From Penaeus vannamei (taxonomy: Eukaryota > Arthropoda > Malacostraca > Decapoda > Penaeidae), in NCBI RefSeq assembly GCF_042767895.1, contig NC_091576.1, positions 7,174,032 through 7,238,031 on the forward strand: a stretch of DNA of 64,000 bases. Direction: 5' to 3'. Both the position numbers and the translations under genes were made by a program. This document shows, in pieces, positions 45,873 to 57,885 of this stretch. The notes beneath the pieces are model-generated. The model was given only the letters and a program-made list of their open reading frames with translations, was not told where the DNA came from and searched no databases. The number at the start of each line of letters is the position of its first letter. Positions within the stretch are counted from its first letter, which is position 1.

Positions 45873-47526
45873 GTAGGCCTATGGGCGGGAGGGGTTGGGG
45901 AGGGTTTACGTTTCTTTTCTTTTTTCTTTCTGTCTGTCTGTCTTCCTTTCTTGTCTGTCTTCCTTTCTTGTCTGTCTTCCTTTCTGTCTGTCTTCCTTCC
46001 ACCCCCTCTCCCTTGTTCCTGTCTCCCTTCCACCCTTCTCAAATCGTAATCTTCTATTCCCTCACTCTTCTCTCCCTCTTGTCCCCTCTCTACTCTCTCT
46101 CCTCTCCCTCCCTTTCTCTCTCTCCTATCGCTCCTCTCCCTCATTTTCCCTCTCTACTCTCTCTCCTCTCCCTCATTTTCCCCCTCTACTCTCTTTTCTC
46201 TCTCTTCTTTTCTCTCCTCTCCCTCCTTTTCTCTCTTCTCTATTTTCCTCTCCCTCCTTTTCCCTCTCTTCTATCGCTCCTCTTTCCTTTTCCCTCTCTA
46301 CTCTCTCTCCTCTCTCTCATTTTCCCTCTCTACTCTCTCTTCTCTCTCTACTCTCTCTCCTCTCCCTCATTTTCTCTCTTCTCTATTTTCCTCTCCCTCC
46401 TTTTCCCTCTCTCTCCTCTCCTTCCCCTCCCTCCTTTTCCCTTTCTCTCCTCTCCCTCCTGTTCCCTCTCTCCTATCGCTCCTCTCCCTCCTTTTCCCTC
46501 TCCTCTCCTTCCCCTCCCTCCTTAATGTTTCCCTTTGTCTTTGGGCCAAGAATCGAGGCCGCGTTGGGTTTGTTTAAATGATCGAGGCCTTGTTTGTCGC
46601 AAACCAACAGAGGGATTTAGACTACGTTTACTTTTAGCATAATTGTGCAAACGTTTTCAGATCTTTTGGCATAGGAAAAATATACAAAAAAAAATCACCG
46701 TTAGTAAAAGAGAGGGTTATGTTTCATCGTTCCGTCTTCGTCTTTTTTCTCTTCTCCCTCCGCCCCACCTCCCGTCTTCGTCTTTTTTCTCTTCTCCCTC
46801 CGCCCCACCTCCCGTGTTCATCACTTTCCCTTCGTCCTTTAACTGGCAGTCGATGAAATTATTTCGGCATTCCTCTGTCTTCCTTTCTCCTCCTTCCGTT
46901 TCGCGTTTTTCTTCTTCCTTTTGTACCTTCCCTTTTTTACGTGGTCGATAGAAGTCTCCCTTCTTTCCTCCTTTCCTTCCTCTCTCATTACCTACCTACC
47001 AACCTTTCACACACTCTCCTTTGTTCCTGTCTCTCTTCCACCTCTCTCAAATTGTAATCTTTATCTTGATTTTCTTTCCCTTCCATTCTTAACCTCTTAC
47101 TCTCTCGTAGTCTACGGGAGCCTCCCTTCTTCGCTCTCTCTATCCCCCCCTTCCCATTTCTCTTTCCCTCTCCTCCCTTCTTCGCTCTCTCTATCCCCCC
47201 TTCCCATTTCTCTTTCCCTCTCCTCCCCCCTCCCTCTCTCTTCCCTCTTCCCCCTCCCTCCCTCTTCCCTCTTCCCTCTCTCTTCCCTCTCTCTTCCCTC
47301 TCTCTTCCCTCTCACTCCCTCTCTCTTCCCTCTCCCTCCCTCTCTCTTCCCTCTCCCTCCCCTCTCTTCCCTCTCCCTCCCCTCTTTTCCCTCTCCCTCC
47401 CCCCTCTTCCCTCTCCCTACCCTCTCTTCCTTCTCCCTCCCCTCCCTCCCCTCTCTTCCCTCTTTATAATCTCAATCGTTGCCCAGTCTCTCATCCCCCG
47501 ATTCCTAACTCTACTCCCTCCGCCAG
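45873..47526 (+). other. Stathmin intron, pyrimidine-rich
   Basis: About 1.65 kb. Bases 45920-45985 have a CTTCCTTTCTTGTCTGTCTT repeat. Bases 46030-46520 and 47100-47460 are C/T-rich arrays built from CTCTCTACTCTCTCTCCTC and CTCTCTTCCCTCTCCCTCC words. Bases 46732-46811 are two copies of a 40-base unit (CCGTCTTCGTCTTTTTTCTC and so on). A 50-base unit is duplicated at about 47127-47225. No extra exon is evident. Confidence 0.7.
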
Positions 47527-47718
47527 TCGATGGAGGCCTCCCGCCTGGCCAGCGTGGGCGAGCGCCTGACCCGCCTGGAGGAGGCGAGCCGCAAGAGAGA
47601 GGAGACCAACGCCGCCTTCATCGCCGCCACCCAGACCGCCCTCGAGGACAAGCTTGACACCACCTCCAGCAACCGCGAGGCCTACCTCAACGGCCTCCGC
47701 GCCAAGATCTCGGACCAC
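47527..47718 (+). CDS. stai: Stathmin exon: helix and first extended repeat
   Basis: Acceptor CCGCCAG, donor CAC|GTGAGT; 64 codons, phase 0 on both sides. It begins SMEASRLASVGERL, so the junction with the previous exon recreates ERRK-S, a basophilic site equivalent to the PKA site Ser63 of vertebrate stathmin (inference from alignment). Its C-terminal half, TALEDKLDTTSSNREAYLNG and then LRAKISDH, follows the stathmin tubulin-binding repeat pattern (LEDKL...NREA...L..K...H). Strong alpha-helical, charged coiled-coil-like character with no prolines. Skipping the exon would keep the frame. Confidence 0.95.
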
Positions 47719-48162
47719 GTGAGTTTCGAGCAGGACTGGTTTTTTGTTGTTTTATTTCGTATATTTATTTGTGAGTTCGGTGTTTATATGGTGTGTTTTG
47801 CGTGTAAATATTTGTGGAGGGAGGGAGGGACTTGAGGGACTTTTGTTTAATGGTGAAATTCCTATCCAGACAAGTTACACGTCCAGAAACTAATTCCCCA
47901 AAGCAAAATGGCATTAGCAATTATGACCACATCCCCTCCTCTGGCAGTGATGATAGCCGCATCCCCATCTTGTAATTAATTATCCCAATGTTGATAATCA
48001 TGTTACCCTCTTCCAACTAGATAGCCGTATCATCATCCTGACAGTAATTATAAGCACATTACTCATGCGGCAAGACAACCATGTTCTTTTACATAAAAAT
48101 GATGTTATTATAACCTCCCTTCGCTCTTGACGTCCGTAACCGCAACCCGTTTCCGCCCGCAG

Positions 48163-48303
48163 CTGAACAACGTGGAGAGCGTGCGCAAACAGCTGGACGC
48201 CCAGACAGACGAGCTGCGCCAGACCATCGAGGACAAGCTCCGCTCCGCCGAGGAGAACAGGAACGAGAACATGGGCAAGATGCTCGAGAAGCTGAAGGAC
48301 CAC
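48163..48303 (+). CDS. stai: Stathmin exon: 47-residue tubulin-binding repeat module
   Basis: Acceptor CCCGCAG, donor CAC|GTGAGT; exactly 47 codons in phase 0. It begins LNNVESVRKQLDAQ and ends with TIEDKLRSAEENRNENMGKM and then LEKLKDH, a clear copy of the stathmin repeat (EDKL..AEENR.....K.LEKLK.H). Length, phase and ending match the next exon, which points to exon duplication. About 445 bases of unique intron precede it. Confidence 0.95.
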
Positions 48304-48489
48304 GTGAGTATCAGGCCGGCCTGGAAGAATTACTGAGCTGGGAACATTAATTTGTTGTCTTGTTGTTTTAATCGGGACGGTCACGGCACGGCGGAAATCA
48401 TCCAAACTTTTAATTGATCTTGTAATTGGATTCCCTGTGGCCCGGTCTGAGATTCGTCTCCCAATTACAACGTCCTCTCGCCCCTGCAG

Positions 48490-48630
48490 GAGGAGTACGC
48501 CCAGAAGGTGCGCCTGGGGCACGAGGAGGCCATCCGGCAGCTAGAGGAGCGAATTCAGGCCAAGCTCGAGATCGCAGAGGCCAACCGCGAAACAGAGATC
48601 ATGAAGAAGCTCGAAACTCTCCGGGAACAC
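48490..48630 (+). CDS. stai: Stathmin exon: second 47-residue repeat module
   Basis: Acceptor CCTGCAG, donor CAC|GTACGT; 47 codons, phase 0-0. It reads EEYAQKVRLGHEEAIRQ, then LEERIQAKLEIAEANRETEI and MKKLETLREH. It has the same size, phase and end pattern as the 48163 exon, with the core AKLEIAEANRE...KKLE.LREH. Each such module is expected to add a tubulin-contacting stretch of helix. The intron before it is only 186 bases. Confidence 0.95.
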
Positions 48631-48918
48631 GTACGTATTGAGGCTTCGTGAAGCTTGTGTGTATTCTTTTGTTTCCTAAAAGGTTAGGATATTTTTTTAA
48701 TAAGGCAAGCATTTTTTCTTATGATATAGATTTTTTTTCTTAATCTTACTCGTTTTTTTTATATTGCATCTGCATTCCATAACTCCCGTTTTTATTTAGT
48801 TTACTTAAACTTTTGTGTTTTAGATTTTATTATTCTTTCTTTTTCACACCTATGTTGTTAGGAGAGCCCCAGACGTTTTCATTTTCCCCCGTTTTGTTTC
48901 TTGCCCCACTAAACCCAG

Positions 48919-49224
48919 TCCAATAAAATCAATGAGGCCCAAGAGCTGGTTAACAAGAAGGCCGAGGAGGTGCTGAAGCAGCGCGAGCAGGAAGTGGCGG
49001 CCAAGGAGGAGCGCCTGCGGAAGATCTCGCAGGAGAAGGAGGCCAAGAGGCAGGAGCACACCAAGACGGTGAGCGAGAAGATCGAGCAGGCGCACGAGAA
49101 CAAGGCCAAGGAGGAGGAGGAGCTCAAGAAGAAGACGGCGGAGAAGCTGGAGCAGAAGCTGGAGATCGCCGAACAGAACCGGCTGGAGATGGCGGAGAAG
49201 GCGAAGAAGGCCAAGGAGGAACAA
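48919..49224 (+). CDS. stai: Stathmin exon: long helix with a further repeat
   Basis: Acceptor AACCCAG, donor CAA|GTGAGT; 102 codons, phase 0-0, about two modules long. The first half (SNKINEAQELVNKKAEE...) is a Lys/Glu-rich helix in which the repeat is faint. The second half, AEKLEQKLEIAEQNRLEMAE followed by KAKKAKEEQ, is another good repeat copy. It may represent a fusion of two ancestral module exons. The frame stays open 96 codons past the donor, but that extension has no stathmin features and the donor is strong, so I end the exon here. Confidence 0.95.
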
Positions 49225-49686
49225 GTGAGTGTGCCAAAGCGGGCCGGAGGGCGCTCGTTGGCTGCATCGGCTGCCTGCCACGGGCGAGGTCGAGGGGCTT
49301 CAGCGGCGGATGGCTTCGTATCTTTTCCTTTCCTCTCCTTTTCATCAGTTCTGATTCGGATTTTTATTAGTTTTGGTTTGGTTTTAGTTTGTCGTTTTGA
49401 GTCTGCATACAGATTTATTTTCATGTTTTTAAACTACAGGAACCCTAATAACACAAGATTTTTTACCGTCTCGAAGATTTTTAAAAATGTACCGTCTCCA
49501 TTTTACTTGTGACCCTTTTAAACTGGCTGTCTTTTGTTGTCCTTTTTAAACATCCTTTCCTATTTTCGGCTGCTGCAAACTTTTACTCCTTTTTATTTTC
49601 TTCCGTTGAACCAGGCCAAAAGTTCCGCCTTGTTAGCGCCGTAACCGAAGATGCCATAGACTGACTCCTACCAATTTCTCTTGCAG

Positions 49687-49767
49687 GATCGCCGAGCCGA
49701 GCTAGTCCGTGCTAACAAGGAGCGTCTCATGGCCGCCGAGAAGCACGAGACCGCCTCATCCGGTTAA
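49687..49767 (+). CDS. stai: Stathmin last coding exon and stop
   Basis: Acceptor CTTGCAG; 26 codons and TAA at 49765-49767. It encodes DRRAELVRANKERLMAAEKH and then ETASSG. The VRANKE motif matches the conserved VR(R)NKE near the C-terminus of vertebrate stathmins, which confirms the family and end. The joined visible protein is 369 residues, more than twice the ~149 of human stathmin 1, because of the extra repeat modules and the N-terminal extension. Confidence 0.95.
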   Translation, partial: DRRAELVRANKERLMAAEKHETASSG

Positions 49768-52165
49768 TTTGCTAATTAACCTTGCCAACCCTCTCACCCA
49801 CCCACCCATTCGGCCCCAGAGAGATCCCACTAGGCTCACCCACTGATTTACATTATTCACCCAGATTCTACAAGCAACAGAACCTGTCATAACTAGTGGG
49901 GGCCAAACCTTGCCTGGAAGAAGAGCCCGGAAGGGTTTCTTTGTAAGAGTCAGGAGAAAAGAACGCTGGCTATACTGTTAATCTGTCCCCGCCCATCCAA
50001 TCACAATCCTAGTGTTGCCCATTTTTAGTAGAAATTAGGACAGTGGGTTATCGGGAAACGAGGCACAGACCACGCTCGCGCTGGGGACGGGCGTGCGGGC
50101 CGGACGCGTGCACCCGTCGCAGCGCCCCGCTCCCCCCTCAGACGTGGGCGGCGGTCGGTGCTGTCTCCCGGTGTCCCACTCATTCGATGTTCCCCTTGAA
50201 GCTAATCGCCCCATATCTAATTTGCCTTCTGGTGGAGATTCCTAATGAATCTGCTGTAATGCCACATGCGATGATGTTAGCTTGTAAATGATGCATATGC
50301 TCAGCTTTGAACATTAATGTCTCGATATTTACTGCTGGGTTACGAGTGATAGGTAATATTAAGGTTAATATTATAGATGATAATGCCTCTTACTGCCAGT
50401 TTTATAATTTTGGACGTGCCTGTCACCTTTGTCTTTCTGATCCTGTATGATTGTTGACAGCGCACTGACCAACAGGAGTAGGCATTAACGATGTAGAGAA
50501 CATAGATTATCAAGTGATTAATATACTCATACATAAGTGTGTGCAGGGTACTGGATGAGTGGGTGAATCTTGGTGACCGGAGGACTTGGTTGAAGTTAAG
50601 CCCTATTAAACAATGCAGTAGTTGTCCTTTAAAAACAACCTGGCCCCCTTGTTTGTTTCTGTCTCGGTAACTCTTTAAAAGTCCCTTCATCCCAGTAAGG
50701 ATATTTTCTTCTTCCTAAAACCTGTCCACACTGCCTTCTGCTATATATACATATATCTATATTTCATTTTATTTTTTGTGGCAATCACATCCTTGGCGCT
50801 CCTGCAATAGTTATTAATTGTAATATCAGTGTCCCTGACTTCCCAACTGTTTCCAATATCCAGTGATATTCTCAATTTAACATTTAATATTAAGAGTCTT
50901 GTGATCTGTCTTTAGTTTTTAAGGATTTTTCTAGCCTAGATTAAAACTGGAAATGCTGTATTCTAAGACTGCCTTCTATCATTACGAATACAGGTTTCAG
51001 TTTTCATCTTTGTACATTATGTAAAAAAAAAGGCAATTTTAGTTAGTTCCAAGTGAGTGAATCAAATTTGAATGCTTTTGCAAACCTTTCAGACTTTTAT
51101 TTGGATAGAATCTTAAGGAATGTATGTAGTGTAAAGGTGGCGCTCCAGATCCAGCACCGACTGTAATGCTTACCAAAGTACTGGTGTCCAAACAACTGAA
51201 TCCCAGCAATGGTTTGATAAAAAAAAACTAAATTTCCAAGGTTCATGGTTGAAATGTGGATATGATTTTCTGTATGGTTTTATAATTTTCTTTTCGTGTT
51301 CCTAAGATTGAATGCCTGATCTGGTTACTGCAATCCTTTTATTTAATTCCCTTAATTTATATTCGACATTAATTGGCTTCTCAAAGAAGTTCTAGTGACC
51401 AGATACGGATGTTCAATACATTCCATAAAAATTGTAAGATTGTATACAGTTGGCTGGGGTCCATTAAACTTTGTCAACACTACAATTTATTCATCTTTTT
51501 GTCCCAACACCTTTTTGAAGAAGAGAGAAGGATGAGGAGCAGGATCTTGTAAGGATACCTGCACGAGACCTAATAGCACACCAGAGTTGAAATGGAAAAG
51601 TGATAAATTGCACCTTGATATCTAAGAGATTAACACAGCGTCATCTTGAGTATGATTTGGATATTTTGATTGAAGTGAGCAGCTTGCAGTGGAAAAAACA
51701 GCAACTTTAAAAATGTATGATTTATGATAAGAATTTAAGGTTCTTTTTCACCTTTTATTTTAAAAGGCAGTGCCTCCTCCTAAGTTAAAGTGGGTCCATT
51801 GGCCCAGTTAGATATAGAGGGATTTGTAGACATTATCCAGACAGGACCAGTAGGAAGTCATCCACGAGACATTTTCACGTCCTTAACTTTATATACATAT
51901 ATAAACAAACGGAGACAAATCGTTTTAATTTCCAAGTGCACACACTTAACTCCATAACATTAAAAAAGAAGTCTTGTATTTTGCTTTACGATTATTTTAA
52001 TGTTTCTAGTCGTGCTTACGGAATCTTTCCTTTCAGCTCTCCTCGTAGCAAAGCATAAAAAAGGCACTTGTAAAATGTGGAACAGTTCTTGAGGATGAAG
52101 GCTATAATTTTTGTATTTTTGACATTTGCCTCATTTCAATAAAGTGCCATTTAATTTTGCTGTAA
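49768..52165 (+). other. stai: Stathmin 3' UTR (about 2.4 kb)
   Basis: Unique, AT-rich transcribed-type sequence without repeats follows the stop codon, apart from a GC-rich patch at 50060-50180. It contains no good reading frame. The first canonical poly(A) signal near a GT-rich element is at 52138, which sets the end at about 52160; a second possible signal lies about 110 bases on. The right boundary is inferred. Confidence 0.6.
52138..52143 (+). terminator. Poly(A) signal AATAAA for stathmin, with backup at 52248-52253
   Basis: AATAAA lies in TTTCAATAAAGTGCC, followed by T/GT-rich DNA (52175-52225), the usual animal cleavage context. A second AATAAA at 52248 could serve longer transcripts. 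Confidence 0.6.
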
Positions 52166-52764
52166 CCTTAATTGAATGTCTATTTTTGCATACCAACGTT
52201 TGTATCTGTGTTTGTGCATTTGCGGTACATTCCACATTATAGTGCTTAATAAATGGTAGTCCAAATTAATGTGTTGTTTCTGTGATCCACATTTTGACTG
52301 ATGATCGATTTTGTGGGACTTGATTGGCTGATATTAACGGAAAGTAGAGGTGTTCGTACATGACGAAATATTCACAAGTGTTGCCATATGCAAATATAGA
52401 TGCACCAGATTTCAGGCTACTAAGGCTTTGTACTCTTAGAACAAAGTGAAAATGTCTAAATGCAGAGATAACCATATGAAAGCCCAAGCGTCTAAAATAA
52501 TGGTTTGGCAACATTCCTTTCCTATAAAAAATGAAAGTACAGTCACTTACGATCGAATTAACAATTAACAGACAATTTAGGGCTCGTAAGTAGTAAACAA
52601 GAGTCTACCCAACACACTTCTGAACTAAATGCTCAAGATTGCTATTTTGCAATTGTCAAAAATCAAACCAATCAGATTTTAAATCGTAGCAATCGGCATT
52701 ACGTGAGTAAAATAACAATAGACAAGAATAATAAGAGAAACAATTGACTACGCCATGCAGATTC
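52166..52764. other. AT-rich intergenic DNA, no gene seen
   Basis: Unique, low-GC DNA between the stathmin poly(A) region and the first retroelement fragment. The small open frame on the minus strand at 52266-52514 has no recognisable features. Confidence 0.55.
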
Positions 52765-53200
52765 TAAATCGTGACCCCCCCATTGTAGGGAACCGCCCCT
52801 ATCTCTGCCCTCGCCTCGACTAATTTTGCATGGACTTTTCTTTCATTTTCCTTCTTTTCATTCCCTTCTGGCCACATCCTAAAATATGAGAGCCGTGCTG
52901 AAGGTGAAGGGGTGAAAGGCTGGCTTTGTGTCAGTCCTGAACGGCCTTCGTACTCCGTTTGCTATTTCCTCTTTACCCTTTTCACTACCATACTTACCTA
53001 CAACCTTTGACATCCAACATATTTTGTCCTTTTCAATCTTTTCTTCACAATATGACCAATAATGTTTTGCACATCTATTTCATCCTATCGCTATATTGTG
53101 AATACGCCGCTAATGACCTTGGGTGTTGACACGGCAGAAAATTTTCAGTAAATAAAAATACATTCTAAATGAGGATTATCAGGATATACATGAATAAAAC
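52765..53200 (+). mobile_element. Short LINE-derived element, head plus tail, no ORF (+ orientation)
   Basis: Its first ~170 bases (CCTCGCCTCGACTAATTTTG, then GGCTGGCTTTGTGTCAGTCC) match the 5' UTR of the LINE copies at 59.8, 61.1 and 63.3 kb on the opposite strand. From about 52960 it continues into sequence shared only with the 57.1-57.6 kb element (CTCCGTTTGCTATTTCC, AACATATTTTGTCC, CAGTAAATAAAAATACATTC). It has no coding region. The match with the 57-kb copy runs over 400 bases in opposite orientation. I read it as a non-autonomous derivative of the LINE family. Confidence 0.7.
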
Positions 53201-53499
53201 AATAAAAGGACAATAAAAATAAAAGTAAACAAAAGAATATCAGTTATAAATCCAAAACAAAAGGTTTTTCCAACAGTGGCCGAGCTAGAAACTGCATACA
53301 AAAAATAAAGACCACAATGATATAGCCTTTACACGTTTAAGAGTAACCACTATGTAAATACAGGGTACGTAAGTTAAGAATTCGATTATGAAATAAGTAA
53401 GTCGCATAATACTCTATTCTTTCATTATTTGTTGCCTTTTGAAATTGCTCATTCTATACTCTAAAAAGTTGTCTACTATTGTTCATTCTAAAAGTGGGG

Positions 53500-53545
53500 C
53501 CACCAATCAGGTAATGACGTAATTAATTGTATTCCTCTGGCTCGT
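53500..53545 (+). promoter_or_regulatory. CCAAT box and CRE-like motif ahead of a short ORF
   Basis: CCACCAATCAGG at about 53499-53510 is followed by TAATGACGTAATTAATTG, which holds a TGACGTAA CRE/ATF-like site. About 110 bases further is a short open frame starting at 53629. The trio resembles a compact promoter, but there is no TATA box and no other evidence of transcription. Confidence 0.2.
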
Positions 53546-53628
53546 GGCCGTGAGATGTGCATTGCGTGAGAGTGAATGGTACTTTCTGAGAGCCATTTGT
53601 GCATCGGAAAAGCCATATTGTCCTGAAA

Positions 53629-53700
53629 ATGAGTGACAAAAAGAATGGACCACCATATGCAGCCTCCATTGCCCTAAATCAAGTTCTCAGTCGATTTTAA
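53629..53700 (+). CDS. Short ORF, 23 residues, function unknown
   Basis: ATG in good context (A at -3) opens MSDKKNGPPYAASIALNQVL and then SRF before TAA. The composition looks protein-like, unlike the repeat frames, and a CCAAT/CRE-like region lies just upstream. I do not recognise it. It could be a micropeptide, a decayed exon copy, or chance; no splice signal or downstream exon is visible. Confidence 0.15.
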   Translation: MSDKKNGPPYAASIALNQVLSRF

Positions 53701-54047
53701 TATGAAGTTATTACCTTCAGTATTTACTAAACACTTCAATTGTTATCATCTTTTTTTTATTAAATGTCAATTTTAAAAAGGTTGACCTATGATTTTGTGT
53801 GCATATGTACCAGTTACACTGAATAATTTTGTTAGGACATCATGCTAAACAGTCAGATACAAACGACACTTTTCGAAATATAATTGTTAATACTACAAGA
53901 CTGTTTGTATCTTTGATTTTCCTACTACTTTTGGGTATGTGTGGCATATTTAAATAGTGCATGGCGTATTCCATCCCATGTGGGAATAAAATCATCTCAC
54001 AATGAATCCATATGAATTCCGGGACGACTATTCGCGACACACCACAC

Positions 54048-56190
<2,143 letters not shown>

Positions 56191-56212
56191 GCGACGAAAA
56201 GCCCGCCAAAAC

Positions 56213-56640
56213 ACTGTTGTCTGATTGGCTGGCCGCAAGGAGGAACTAGATTCCGGCGCCGTGATTGGCTCCCGGGGAGGGTGGCTGACTGGCGGGCAGT
56301 GCGAGAGGTTATCTGAAGGAGCGAGCAGGTTCTGTGACTGTAGCTGCGACCTCGATTATGCTGCACTCTCTAAGTAAGAGAGAGAGAGAGAGATAGAATA
56401 AGGTGATAAAGCTGTGCGCGTACGTGAGGCGACCGCCTTTCTCCGGCGAGAGGGATTTGTTCCAGCAAATAAACTTTGTTGACCGCCAATAAACTGTGGA
56501 TTGTTACCTACCTGTCCTGTCATCCCCGCGAACGCCACTCGGTGCCCTGCGTGCGTGAACGCTCGCCTGAGGCTGCTCACCGGACCCAGTAGGACAGGCA
56601 GGAAAGGAGTGCAGCGTCCTGACACACAGGGTGAGTTGTG
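56213..56640 (+). promoter_or_regulatory. Promoter-like unit: two CCAAT boxes, two AATAAA, GTGAGT; possible solo LTR
   Basis: GATTGGCTGG (56223) and GATTGGCTCC (56264) are inverted CCAAT boxes in a GC-rich stretch that stands out from the AT-rich surroundings. About 210-230 bases later come two AATAAA signals (56467 and 56488), then C/T-rich sequence and a strong donor, AGG|GTGAGT, at 56630. A promoter quickly followed by poly(A) signals is the layout of a long terminal repeat (U3-R-U5), but I could not find convincing TG...CA ends with a target duplication. The alternative is a promoter with a non-coding first exon. Confidence 0.3.
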
Positions 56641-57104
56641 TGAGGCACTTGTGGACCTGTCTGTGTGCGCGACCTGCCTACCTGGGAAGAGCGCCAGAAG
56701 TGACGCCCAAAGGGCGTCAGAGGGACAACATAAAAATTGGGGAATGACGCTTTTAAACTGCTGAGCACTTTTATGTGCATCGTTACAGCCTTTTGCGTTT
56801 TATTAGATTTTATATTTTATTTCTGATTGGCTAATTTATTCCCAGTCAATAAAACCTATTTGAGAAATAAAAAATAATATCCATTATTTTTTAAACTAAA
56901 TCAGATAATCACAGAAACTACATTCTCTCCTCCTTTCTAATGCTGTTTGTTGCTTGGTGATAATATGACTGTTTTGCGAGTTATAAAAACATCTCCCTCA
57001 TAAGCAGAACTAACCTAACCTTGGTATAAGGCCACGGGACAAGTGAGGTGACTTCACTTAAATCATTGTCTAAGAGCAGTGTGTGTTTTCATATGTACAC
57101 ATGT

Positions 57105-57605
57105 CTTACTCATGCATATCCTGATTATCCTTATTTATAATGTATTTTTATTTACTGAAAATTGTCTGCTATGTCAACATCTAAGGTCATTGGTCGCGTA
57201 TTCAAAATATAGCGATATGGTAAGGTTTGGGGACGAGGCCCCACAATTAGGAAAGGTCATACAGCGCTATCATAAAATAATAGTTGCGAATAAAGTAAGA
57301 TGTTAACGATTTGGACAAAATATGTTAGATCCCAAAGGTTGTAGAGCGCCATAGGTTAGTATGACAGAGAAAAGGGTAAAGGAAAGAGCAAACGGAGTGC
57401 GAAGGCCGTTGGGGACTGACACAAAGCCAACCTTTCGTCCTGCCAGCAAGGCCCTCGCACCTTGGGAAGTGGACAGAAGGGGATGAAGAAGGGAAGGGAA
57501 AGGAAATGGAGAGAGGCCCATGCGAAATTAGTTGAGGCGAGGGCTGAGAGCCAAGGCAGAGGTGATTTCCCATGACAACAACAAGCAAGGGATTGGGGGC
57601 TCACA
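57105..57605 (-). mobile_element. Short LINE-derived element, head plus tail, no ORF (- orientation)
   Basis: Read leftward from 57605 it begins with the LINE 5' UTR head (CCCAATCCCTTGCTTGTTGT, CCTCGCCTCAACTAATTTCG, GGTTGGCTTTGTGTCAGTCC) up to about 57400. It then continues with the tail shared with the 52.8-kb element (CTCCGTTTGCTCTTTCC, ATAGCGCTGTATGACC, AATGACCTTAGATGTTGACA, CAGTAAATAAAAATACATTA). The tail resembles the probable 3' UTR of LINE copy C (61260-61440) in its ATGACC.TAGATG motif. There is no coding sequence. Confidence 0.7.
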
Positions 57606-57885
57606 AGTACGTGTACAGTGCATTTATTTTTGTGTATATATAGGTACATAAGTGCGTATATATGCGCAAACACATAGGATGTTTATTATGCGATACACTT
57701 ACATGTGTGGTTCCTAGTGCAATTGTATGTAAGTAGGCCTACGTATTATATATAAGCATATAAACGATATGTTCTTTAGGTAGTTGGATGTCCTGCACAG
57801 TCTGTGGTAACAGCTATATTTCACCAGTCTTTTATATATAATTAATTGATTATTATTGAACCCTAAGGCATATGTATAAGGGGAA
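57606..57885. other. Short AT-rich spacer between retroelement fragments
   Basis: Contains TATATA-rich words (57630-57665, 57745-57770) and no similarity to the flanking elements that I can see. Confidence 0.5.

Noticed and set aside
49225..49512. Extension of the stathmin exon past its donor (96 further codons)
   Set aside because: The donor CAA|GTGAGT is strong, the extension has no helix or repeat character, and the true C-terminal exon with VRANKE lies at 49687.
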